This document shows, in pieces, positions 7,174 to 13,741 of a stretch of DNA of 15,856 nt. Both the position numbers and the translations under genes were made by a program. Numbering within the stretch: position 1 is the stretch's first letter; every line of letters starts with the position of its first letter. Source of the DNA: Crenothrix polyspora (GTDB taxonomy: Bacteria > Pseudomonadota > Gammaproteobacteria > Methylococcales > Methylomonadaceae); the NCBI GenBank assembly GCA_945903675.1, contig CAMDOP010000039.1, forward strand, positions 1-15,856, read 5' to 3'. The notes beneath the pieces were generated by a model. It was not told the DNA's origin. It did not search any database and saw only the letters and a program-made list of their open reading frames with translations.

Positions 7174-8004
7174 ATGTTAACTATACAAACACCTTTAGGC
7201 CCTGTTGAACGCTTCCCTTACCCTGGTAGATTGTTAAAAATAGGCGATTTTGATGTCATAACCGTCACTCAAGTACAACAACGCTTAAATTCGGTAGGTT
7301 GCGGACCAATTGCTGAAAATGGTTTCTTTGATAATGATACTAAAAATGCCATTAAACTATTCCAGATACGTTATCCAGATATACAAGGCCATACTCTCGT
7401 CGTAGATGGACTTTTAGGGACACTGACTTGGGGCGCACTGTTTGGCTCTCAGTCCGTACCGTCTTATAAGACTGCACCTACACCTTTTACTCAAGCTGTT
7501 ATTGACTATGCTACGACGCAAATTGGGGTATTAGAAGATCCATTAGGTTCCAATCGTGGCCCTATCGTTGATCAATATCAGCGTGCCGTTGACCTCATTT
7601 TGAAACCTGGAAAACCGGGCTATTATTGGTGTACTGCCTTTACTTATTTTTGTTATCAGCAAGCTGCTACCCAATTAGGTTTAAGCTGCAATCCACATAT
7701 TAAAACAGCGGGTGTATTAGATCATTGGAATAAAATAAAAAACAAACCTGGCATCTCGCGTATTACTCGCATCCAAGCCACAGCTGACCCTAGTTTAATT
7801 TTGCCCGGCGCTATCTTTATTATTGATCATGGCAGTGGTTTAGGCCATACCGGTATTGTCACTGAAATTAATCAAGGCCGCTTAGTGACTATAGAAGGCA
7901 ATACTAATGCTGGAGGCTCTAGTAATGGCATTGGTGTATTTAAACGGAATTCACGCAAAATTTCTGAAATTACCCGTGGATTTATTGATTACAGCTCATT
8001 TTAA
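7174..8004 (+). CDS. Peptidoglycan-binding CHAP-domain hydrolase
   Basis: A 276-residue predicted cell-wall hydrolase. Residues about 30-90 form a PG_binding_1 module (VTQVQQRLNSVGCGPIAENG, then FDNDTKNAIKLFQ and VDGLLGTLTWGALF). Residues about 105-275 form a CHAP-like cysteine amidase/peptidase domain. Its probable catalytic cysteine is C153 in YYWCTAF, the histidine H225 in GLGHTGIVTE, and the third residue lies in IEGNTN (E241 or N243). Such enzymes cut amide or peptide bonds in peptidoglycan. No signal peptide is present, so export would need another route (secretion system, lysis or holin). The ATG at 7174 has no clear Shine-Dalgarno; 111 bp separate it from the previous gene and 12 bp from the lipase gene. 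It could be an effector, a lysis enzyme or a domesticated endolysin. Confidence 0.88.
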   Translation: MLTIQTPLGPVERFPYPGRLLKIGDFDVITVTQVQQRLNSVGCGPIAENGFFDNDTKNAIKLFQIRYPDIQGHTLVVDGLLGTLTWGALFGSQSVPSYKTAPTPFTQAVIDYATTQIGVLEDPLGSNRGPIVDQYQRAVDLILKPGKPGYYWCTAFTYFCYQQAATQLGLSCNPHIKTAGVLDHWNKIKNKPGISRITRIQATADPSLILPGAIFIIDHGSGLGHTGIVTEINQGRLVTIEGNTNAGGSSNGIGVFKRNSRKISEITRGFIDYSSF

Positions 8005-8016
8005 ATAGCGACTCAA

Positions 8017-9327
8017 ATGCACAAACTCATACTTGCTTTACCGCTACTACTCATAGGCTGCGCTACGATGAATAATGATCCTACATTAGGTCAACGTATA
8101 CATCAAAGAGATATTCTAACCTCTGTTCCTGCTGGTTTTAATACGGCAGAAGCTCAACAATTACTAGAGTTTTGCATAGAACTTAATAATCAGGATGATC
8201 GCAATAATGCGCATAAAAAAGCCGATCCTAATGTTTATGCAAAAGCCACCGAATGGAAAATATTTTATGACAGTCGCCACCCTGGAAATCATGAATGGAA
8301 TAAATCGTGGCCTTACAACCCAATAGATGATCGGCTAAAAGACCCTAATAACCCAGACAGTAATGGTTTTGGTCCTTTAAATAATGCTTGGATATTAGTA
8401 CAGTCACTTAAAGATCCTACTGTTTTTGCTATAGCTATCCGTGGTACCGTCGGTGAATGGCATAGTATTTTAGCTGACGCTTATGCAACATCAATCCCTG
8501 CTTATGCGGGCATTGAGTATCCTTTAAATTCAGCTTTGCCTGTCACTTTTGCCGCGACACCTAAAGCCGAATTACATCTTGGTTTTTCTTATGCCAGCCT
8601 AGCCTTATTATTCGAAGATGATCTTGGGATACTCACACAACTACATCATCTTAAATATAACCATAAAATTTCAAAATTGCTCATCACGGGACATAGCCAA
8701 GGTGCAGCTATTGCTACCTTGATACATTCTTTTCTATATTATGCCCTGACTGACCCAAATGACCGTTATGGTTTAAAAAACAGCTTAAATCCTGATAAGC
8801 TTAAATCTTATGTATTTGCTCAGCCTAAGCCAGGCAACTTGCAATTCGCCCAAGATTTTGCACGTATCACAAAAGAAAATGCTTATGTAATCAACAACGA
8901 CAGAGATCCAGTGCCTCAAGTACCACTTAGCTTAGAAACCATTGCTGAAGTGACTCAATATATAGCGGAAGACAATAATAAGATTAAGATTGGTAGCTGG
9001 CTAAATCATGTTACTGAAAGTATTAGCCATACGACTAATTCATTTAGAGATAAGCTGGCAGAATTATTTTCCGACAAAATGGCCGATAAATTTAAATACG
9101 CCAATATTGAACGAAATATAAAAAGCTACTTCCCTGCTAGTGATGAAAAACCTTATGTGGCTTTAGCGGACTCTCTTAACTACACGCTGGCTGGTCAATT
9201 AGTGCCAGTCTTTGGCTTAGAACAAGGTGGTGACCTTTATCCTATTGGTAGTTCTGCAGATAGTTTATTGCAGCATCATGCCAGCAGCTATCGATTATTA
9301 ATTTCACAGCAGTTAGTCAGACAGTGA
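8017..9327 (+). CDS. Class 3 lipase-like lipoprotein
   Basis: A 436-residue predicted lipoprotein of the alpha/beta-hydrolase lipase class 3 family. The N-terminus MHKLILALPLLLIGCATMNND is a short hydrophobic signal ending in the lipobox LIGC, with acylated Cys15. Residue D21 is not at +2, so outer-membrane sorting is plausible. The core contains FAIAIRGTVGEWHS (about 137-150), GHSQGAAIATL with nucleophile Ser227, and FAQPKPGN then NNDRDPVPQVP with the probable catalytic Asp297. This DPVPxVP arrangement is typical of the family. The catalytic His is probably in QHHASSYR (H420 or H421). Between Asp and His is a long helical insert (about 305-380) that may form a lid. It likely hydrolyses lipid or phospholipid esters at the envelope or outside the cell. 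It follows the CHAP gene by 12 bp, so the two are probably cotranscribed. Confidence 0.88.
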   Translation: MHKLILALPLLLIGCATMNNDPTLGQRIHQRDILTSVPAGFNTAEAQQLLEFCIELNNQDDRNNAHKKADPNVYAKATEWKIFYDSRHPGNHEWNKSWPYNPIDDRLKDPNNPDSNGFGPLNNAWILVQSLKDPTVFAIAIRGTVGEWHSILADAYATSIPAYAGIEYPLNSALPVTFAATPKAELHLGFSYASLALLFEDDLGILTQLHHLKYNHKISKLLITGHSQGAAIATLIHSFLYYALTDPNDRYGLKNSLNPDKLKSYVFAQPKPGNLQFAQDFARITKENAYVINNDRDPVPQVPLSLETIAEVTQYIAEDNNKIKIGSWLNHVTESISHTTNSFRDKLAELFSDKMADKFKYANIERNIKSYFPASDEKPYVALADSLNYTLAGQLVPVFGLEQGGDLYPIGSSADSLLQHHASSYRLLISQQLVRQ

Positions 9328-9522
9328 AATATTCATGACTACCTTAATTTCTATGCAGCCAATAATTAGATTGCAGCAGCATCGATTGATATAACTTATT
9401 AAAGACTATTCAACACTGCAGCCATATCAATTGCTGTACGCATAAATGCCTGACATTCTGTTATTATAGGCGCTAATACGGTAGCAATTCGCTGCCCCCC
9501 CCGCGCTTAATAAGAGTTATCT
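9328..9522 (+). other. Intergenic region with an 8-C tract before dbpA
   Basis: No gene or terminator was seen. A run of eight C residues (9495-9502) lies 20 bp before the dbpA start. CTGACA (9450-9455) followed by 18 bp and TAATAC (9474-9479) is a weak candidate promoter. AAGAG (9512-9516) is the likely dbpA ribosome binding site. Confidence 0.35.
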
Positions 9523-10911
9523 GTGAATACTGCTGCCTTTTCATCATTACCATTAAAACCCGCTTTACTTGAAAATATTGAATCTTTGGGTTACACCCAT
9601 TTAACACCGATACAGGCAGAAAGCTTACCTCATATACTTGAAGGCAGAGATGTTATCGCTCAAGCTAAAACCGGCAGTGGTAAAACCGCAGCCTTTGGCA
9701 TAGGTTTATTATCACGCTTAGATTTGACTAGCTTTAGAGTACAAGCGCTGGTAATTTGCCCCACACGAGAATTGGCTGATCAAGTGTGTAAAGAAATAAG
9801 ACGCCTGGCACGATTCACCCAAAATATTAAAGTGCTTTCCTTATGTGGTGGCGTACCCTTTGGTCCGCAAATAGGCTCTTTAGAACATGGTGTACATATC
9901 GTAGTTGGTACACCGGGACGCTTACAGGAACATTTACGCAAACGCAGCTTACGATTAAGTAATCTAAAAATGTTAGTGTTAGATGAAGCAGATCGTATGT
10001 TGGATATGGGCTTTGAAGAAGTCATCACTGATGTTATTTCCTATGCACCCACGCATCGACAAACATTGCTATTTTCAGCGACGTACTCTGATCCTATCCG
10101 TGAAATTAGTCAGCAATTTCAATTTAAGCCAATTTCCGTCAGCATTGATAGTAATCATCAAGAAGGCACTATAGAGCAACGTTTTTATCAAATAGAAAAA
10201 GCACAGCGACTCAATGCCTTAGGTTATTTGTTGTCTTATCATCGTCCTGAATCAAGTGTGGTTTTTTGTAATACTAAAAGAGAATGCCAAGAAATCAAAA
10301 ACGCTCTAGATAATTGCGGCTTTTCCGTACAAGCCTTACATGGCGATTTAGAACAAAAACATCGTGATCAAGTATTAGTCCGCTTTGCCAATAAAAGCTG
10401 CTCTGTTTTAGTGGCAACTGATGTAGCCGCACGCGGCTTAGATATTAAAGAACTACAAGCCGTGATCAATTACGATCTACCTTGGGATCCAGAGATTTAT
10501 GTACATCGTATAGGCCGCACAGGCCGTGCAGGAAAAAAAGGCTTGGCTTTGAGTTTATGTACCGAAGCCGAATTAAATCGAGTTACTGCAATTGAAGACT
10601 ATCAAGACACTAAAGTACGCTGGGATGAAACTGCGCCCTTTCAGATGACTTATCAAGCTCGCTTTGAGCCACCCATGGTCACTTTGTGGATTAATGGGGG
10701 TCGCAAAGATAAAGTGCGTCCCGGTGATATATTGGGTGCTTTAACCGGTGAATCAGGTATTAGTGGAAGTGAAGTCGGGCAAATCGATATTTTTGACGGT
10801 CATGCTTATGTCGCCATTAAGCAGGCGAGTGCTGACAAAGCCCTCGCCTGCTTAAGCAAAGGTAAAATTAAAGGTCGTAACTTTATGGTACGAAAATCTC
10901 AGTGGGATTAA
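9523..10911 (+). CDS. dbpA: ATP-dependent RNA helicase DbpA
   Basis: A 462-residue DEAD-box helicase that remodels 23S rRNA during assembly of the large ribosomal subunit. The start is a GTG at 9523 with AAGAG six bases upstream. Motifs in order: Q motif (GYTHLTPIQ, about 23-31), Walker A AQAKTGSGKT (K54), PTRELA, GTPGR, DEAD (154-157), SAT (185-187), VFCNT, HGDL, VATDVAARGLD, and HRIGRTGRAG (328-337). The C-terminal part (about 384-460: VTLWINGGRKDKVRPGDILGALTG through GRNFMVRKSQ) is the DbpA RNA-binding domain. That domain recognises hairpin 92 of 23S rRNA and separates DbpA from other DEAD-box proteins. Length matches the family (E. coli 457). A small membrane-protein gene follows 40 bp downstream. 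Confidence 0.96.
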   Translation: MNTAAFSSLPLKPALLENIESLGYTHLTPIQAESLPHILEGRDVIAQAKTGSGKTAAFGIGLLSRLDLTSFRVQALVICPTRELADQVCKEIRRLARFTQNIKVLSLCGGVPFGPQIGSLEHGVHIVVGTPGRLQEHLRKRSLRLSNLKMLVLDEADRMLDMGFEEVITDVISYAPTHRQTLLFSATYSDPIREISQQFQFKPISVSIDSNHQEGTIEQRFYQIEKAQRLNALGYLLSYHRPESSVVFCNTKRECQEIKNALDNCGFSVQALHGDLEQKHRDQVLVRFANKSCSVLVATDVAARGLDIKELQAVINYDLPWDPEIYVHRIGRTGRAGKKGLALSLCTEAELNRVTAIEDYQDTKVRWDETAPFQMTYQARFEPPMVTLWINGGRKDKVRPGDILGALTGESGISGSEVGQIDIFDGHAYVAIKQASADKALACLSKGKIKGRNFMVRKSQWD

Positions 10912-10951
10912 ACAAACTCTACTCAACCTAAATTTAAAAAGAGATCTATCT

Positions 10952-11146
10952 ATGAACAGAAATATGGGTACTACAGATCGCGTTATACGGCTGATATTGG
11001 CAGTTTTTCTTTTAGCTTATGCCTATAGCCAAGGCAGTTGGTTGGCGTTTGGTGGCTCACTATTTACTTTTTATGAAGCGAGTGCAAGTTGGTGTGTACT
11101 TTATCAACTCATAGGCAAAAATACCTGCCCCTTATCTAAAAAGTAA
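10952..11146 (+). CDS. DUF2892 (YgaP-type) small membrane protein
   Basis: A 64-residue inner-membrane protein. The opening NRNMGTTDRVIRLILA matches the N-x-G-x-x-DR-x-R signature of the DUF2892 / YgaP transmembrane family. Two short hydrophobic segments follow (about 10-25 and 28-48), and the end has the usual Cys pair (WCVLYQLIG, NTCPL). Family members occur alone or fused to rhodanese; the standalone role is not established. AAGAG lies 8 bp before the ATG; a second ATG four codons in is a less likely start. It is probably cotranscribed with dbpA and is followed by a terminator. Confidence 0.85.
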   Translation: MNRNMGTTDRVIRLILAVFLLAYAYSQGSWLAFGGSLFTFYEASASWCVLYQLIGKNTCPLSKK

Positions 11147-11163
11147 CCAACCCTAAAATATAT

Positions 11164-11187
11164 GTGCGTCAATTTGTCGCACTTTTT
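11164..11187 (+). terminator. Rho-independent terminator after the dbpA unit
   Basis: GTGCG (11164-11168) pairs with CGCAC (11178-11182) across a 9-nt loop and is followed directly by TTTTT (11183-11187). It lies 17 bp after the small membrane-protein gene. Confidence 0.6.
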
Positions 11188-11188
11188 G

Positions 11189-11217
11189 TAGACAAGCATC
11201 ATTTATTAATATATTAT
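11189..11217 (+). promoter_or_regulatory. Candidate sigma70 promoter for a small RNA
   Basis: TAGACA (11189-11194) and TATTAT (11212-11217) each match consensus at 5 of 6 positions and are spaced by 17 bp. The start would be near 11224. No open frame of useful length follows before the terminator at 11405. Confidence 0.5.
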
Positions 11218-11366
11218 TACCTCACCGTTAAAAGAGCACTCAGATAGCAATACATCTAAGCAGCTTTTAATTGGAATGAGGGGGAACAGTGGTCAGCTAG
11301 ACTGAAGAAAAACAATAATAATTGCCACAAATTGAAGCTGCAGTTTTTACTACGCAGTCGTCCAAC

Positions 11367-11387
11367 ATAATAATAATAATAATAATA
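11367..11387 (+). repeat. ATA trinucleotide microsatellite, 7 copies
   Basis: Seven uninterrupted ATA units inside the candidate small RNA, 17 bp ahead of its terminator stem. Copy number of such tracts can vary by slippage. Confidence 0.9.
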
Positions 11388-11404
11388 AAAGAAAATCCGG
11401 ACGA

Positions 11405-11426
11405 AGCCCACATTGTGGGCTTTTTT
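11405..11426 (+). terminator. Strong rho-independent terminator
   Basis: AGCCCAC (11405-11411) and GTGGGCT (11415-11421) form a perfect 7-bp, mostly GC stem with loop ATT, followed by TTTTT. The nearest upstream gene already has its own terminator, so this one implies a separate transcript between 11188 and 11405. Confidence 0.85.
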
Positions 11427-11679
11427 ATTGCCTAAATTTTAGTATCTGCAATAACCTCTTCATTTGAATTCCCCTATTTAATTTCTGGCAATCAGTGCGG
11501 CACTTATAAAACTTATTATATTTTTTTTCAGTCAATAATATCTTCCTGCCTGTTGCTTTTATACAAATTAAGCTTTTAAGTTTACTAATCGCTATAACAG
11601 GCATTAGAAATGGCATGTTGTAAACTTACAACGGTCTATTTATAGCCATTATTCAATCTTTTTTTATGACATAATTTCC

Positions 11680-11708
11680 TTGAAATACTAGTCTAACCAG
11701 AGGATTAT
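11680..11708 (+). promoter_or_regulatory. Candidate promoter of the 44-aa gene
   Basis: TTGAAA (11680-11685), a 17-bp spacer and GATTAT (11703-11708) give a modest sigma70 match about 36 bp upstream of the small gene's ATG. Confidence 0.35.
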
Positions 11709-11743
11709 TCAATCACACCTTAAATAATTACTTGGTAATCGTC

Positions 11744-11878
11744 ATGAAAACACTCACTTTTCTTATAGTCACAGCTTCTTTATTCGTAATTGTTGGAGCA
11801 GCCCTATTGCAATTAATTGAAATAGTGTCCAACGTAGTATTTTCTAAAAGAAATTACAATCATTTACACATAGAATAA
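11744..11878 (+). CDS. Small single-helix membrane protein (44 aa)
   Basis: An open frame from ATG 11744 to TAA 11876-11878 encodes 44 residues. The N-terminus MKTLTFLIVTASLFVIVGAA is a typical hydrophobic helix or uncleaved signal anchor (about 4-24). It is followed by LLQLIEIVSNVVF and a basic, polar tail (SKRNYNHLHIE). The layout suits a small inner-membrane protein with one helix. GGTAAT upstream is a weak ribosome binding site. No family is recognised, and the gene stands alone in a gene-poor region with a candidate promoter. A chance frame is possible, but the hydrophobic helix followed by a charged tail favours a real gene. Confidence 0.5.
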   Translation: MKTLTFLIVTASLFVIVGAALLQLIEIVSNVVFSKRNYNHLHIE

Positions 11879-12167
11879 CTTGCTAACATTGCTATACTTA
11901 TATAAAACGCTTTGTATCAATATAGTGTTTGAAATAACTGAAAGATAGCAAACTAATTGCATGTTTTTAATAGCGTTTAAAGCTGTATGTGTTTTATTCT
12001 GCTAATTATAAAAACATGAGATATTAATTTTTCAATACAAAATACATATAATGTTTTATTGTTTTAGGTTACCCTTAGTGGTCACAAGCTTTATTCAAAT
12101 CTCATAACTTCGTTCATGGATAACATCGAATGGATAAGCATTGACCATTAACCTGAGATAGTAATGC
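11879..12167. other. AT-rich region before malQ with a candidate promoter
   Basis: No gene was seen. A perfect TATAAT lies at 12047-12052 with a poor -35 (TTAATT, 12024-12029, 17-bp spacer). This would give malQ a leader of about 110 nt. TGAGATAG (12154-12161) is the likely malQ ribosome binding site. Confidence 0.35.
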
Positions 12168-13643
12168 GTGAATAATATTCTAAATAAACGCCGAGCTGGT
12201 GTGCTACTGCATATTACTTCGTTGCCAGGCACCAACAAGCAAGGTGATTTAGGCCAAGATGCCTATAATTTCATAAACTTTCTACATGATTCTGGCGTTA
12301 CTGTTTGGCAAACACTGCCTTTAGGTATGCCTCATGCCGATGGCTCACCCTACCAATGTTTGTCTGCTCATGCTGGCAATCCTGCTTTAATTGATATAGA
12401 TCATTTAGTCAAAAAAGGCTGGTTGCAACCTTCAGAACACTGCGAAGCTTGTCAGGGAAATCTTGCCTTTAATAAAACCTGCTTAATAGAAAAGGCTTTA
12501 AAAGGATTCATAGAGCATGCTAGCCAATCAGACATTAATGACTACACAAACTTTTGCAAAGAAAAATCATTTTGGCTAGATGATTTCGCCTTATTTATGG
12601 CGCTTAGAAATGTCTTTAATCAACAATCATGGCGATTATGGCCAGAACCCTTCAAAGAACGTAATCAAGCCACATTACGTGAAGCGCGAGTGCGCTTAGC
12701 TACATCTATTGAACAATATAAATTTGAACAGTATGTCTTCTTCACACAATGGATGGCTTTAAAAGCCTATGCCAATAACCATGATGTACTTTTGTTTGGC
12801 GACATTCCTATATTTGTCTCTTATGATAGTGCCGATGTTTGGGCAAATCGCAAAGTTTTTAAACTAAATAAGTCTGGTGGAATGTCTGTAGTGGCCGGCG
12901 TACCGCCTGATTATTTTTCAGAAACAGGTCAACGCTGGGGTAACCCTCATTATGACTGGAAGCATCTTACTAAGACTGGTTTCTTGTGGTGGATTGATCG
13001 CATGCAAACTCAGCTAGAACAATTTGACATACTTCGTATCGACCACTTTCGTGGTTTAGAAGCTGCTTGGGAAATACCCGAAAATGAACCCACAGCTCAA
13101 AATGGTAGCTGGGTTAAAGCCCCAGGAAAAGCTCTGCTAAATGCCATTAAAGACAAATTAGGTGCAATCCCTTTAGTTGCAGAAGATCTAGGTATTATTA
13201 CCGACGAAGTAGTAGCCTTAAGAGATGAGCTTAACTTACCCGGCATGAAGATTTTACAATTTGCTTTTGGTAGCGGCTCAAATAACCCTTACTTACCGAT
13301 ACATTATGAAAAAAATTGCGTGGTATATACAGGCACTCACGATAATGACACCACGGTAGGCTGGACGCACAGTATTAATGAACACGAAAGAAACCACGCT
13401 TACGATTATTTAGGCCACCCGTCTATTTCCCTGCATAGCGCGTTAATACAAGCGGCTTTGGGATCTGTCGCTAATTTAGCAATTATTCCTATGCAAGATA
13501 TCCTAGAGTTAGATACAGATGCTCGTATGAACACCCCTGGCACAATGGTAAATAATTGGAAATGGCGCTTTCAATGGGATCAACTGAGTCATGACAAAGC
13601 ATCTCACTTTGCTCACTTAGTGGCTTTATATGACAGACATTAA
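12168..13643 (+). CDS. malQ: 4-alpha-glucanotransferase (amylomaltase)
   Basis: A 491-residue GH77 enzyme that transfers alpha-1,4-glucan chains between maltodextrins, releasing glucose. It opens with RRAGVLLHITSLPG and has the SPYQCLSAHAGNP loop that lines the active site. FGDIPIFVSYDSADVWAN, GVPPDYFSETGQRWGNPHYDW and RIDHFRG follow, giving nucleophile Asp292. VAEDLG supplies acid/base Glu339, and GTHDNDT supplies the transition-state Asp392. The end has the IPMQDILEL and MNTPGTMVNNWKWR segments. Length fits the short, amylomaltase-type subgroup (about 500) rather than long E. coli MalQ (694). The start is the GTG at 12168; the nearby ATG at 12164 is out of frame and stops after three codons. 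No phosphorylase or other mal/glg gene is adjacent. Acts in the cytoplasm. Confidence 0.95.
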   Translation: MNNILNKRRAGVLLHITSLPGTNKQGDLGQDAYNFINFLHDSGVTVWQTLPLGMPHADGSPYQCLSAHAGNPALIDIDHLVKKGWLQPSEHCEACQGNLAFNKTCLIEKALKGFIEHASQSDINDYTNFCKEKSFWLDDFALFMALRNVFNQQSWRLWPEPFKERNQATLREARVRLATSIEQYKFEQYVFFTQWMALKAYANNHDVLLFGDIPIFVSYDSADVWANRKVFKLNKSGGMSVVAGVPPDYFSETGQRWGNPHYDWKHLTKTGFLWWIDRMQTQLEQFDILRIDHFRGLEAAWEIPENEPTAQNGSWVKAPGKALLNAIKDKLGAIPLVAEDLGIITDEVVALRDELNLPGMKILQFAFGSGSNNPYLPIHYEKNCVVYTGTHDNDTTVGWTHSINEHERNHAYDYLGHPSISLHSALIQAALGSVANLAIIPMQDILELDTDARMNTPGTMVNNWKWRFQWDQLSHDKASHFAHLVALYDRH

Positions 13644-13661
13644 TACTTAAAATAAAGGCTC

Positions 13662-13687
13662 AAGGCGAAAGAAATATTCTTTGCCTT
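13662..13687 (+). terminator. Hairpin after malQ, possibly a terminator
   Basis: AAGGC-g-AAAGAA (13662-13673) pairs with TTCTTTGCCTT (13677-13687) across loop ATA, with one bulged G. The 3' arm is followed by T-rich repeat DNA but not a clean T-run. The arm uses the first copy of the 7-bp repeat. Confidence 0.4.
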
Positions 13688-13736
13688 TTGCCTTTTGCCT
13701 TTTGCCTTTTGCCTTTTGCCTTTTGCCTTTTGCCTT
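13681..13736. repeat. Tandem repeat (TTGCCTT) x 8
   Basis: Eight perfect consecutive copies of a 7-bp unit fill the gap between the convergent genes malQ and the binding-protein gene, ending 5 bp from the latter's stop codon. With no sequence divergence among copies, it is a likely variable-number repeat. The unit length is not a multiple of three and it lies outside coding sequence. Confidence 0.97.
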
Positions 13737-13741
13737 TTAGT

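Larger units (their letters stand above)
11224..11426 (+). ncRNA. Candidate structured small RNA of about 200 nt (unrecognised)
   Basis: This segment lies between a good promoter and a strong intrinsic terminator and has no convincing coding frame. GCAGCTTTTAATT (11260-11272) pairs with AATTGAAGCTGC (11330-11341), leaving one bulged T and enclosing about 57 nt. The enclosed loop contains a purine-rich GAGGGGGAA patch (11279-11287) that could act as a ribosome-like or GGA-binding-protein target. It also encodes a 9-codon mini-frame (ATG at 11276, TGA at 11303). Seven ATA triplets (11367-11387) precede the terminator. It does not resemble 6S, tmRNA, RNase P or SRP RNA by eye. It could instead be a leader or a decayed gene. 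Confidence 0.35.

Noticed and set aside
7088..7180. 30-codon frame between the 203-aa gene and the CHAP gene
   Set aside because: No ribosome binding site or recognisable features; short enough to arise by chance.
11425..11616. 63-codon minus-strand frame
   Set aside because: It has no recognisable motif, an irregular basic composition and no ribosome binding site, and it ends against the terminator of the opposite strand. Treated as chance.
13681..13736. CRISPR or telomere-like array
   Set aside because: The units are 7 bp and contiguous with no spacers, so it is a simple tandem repeat.
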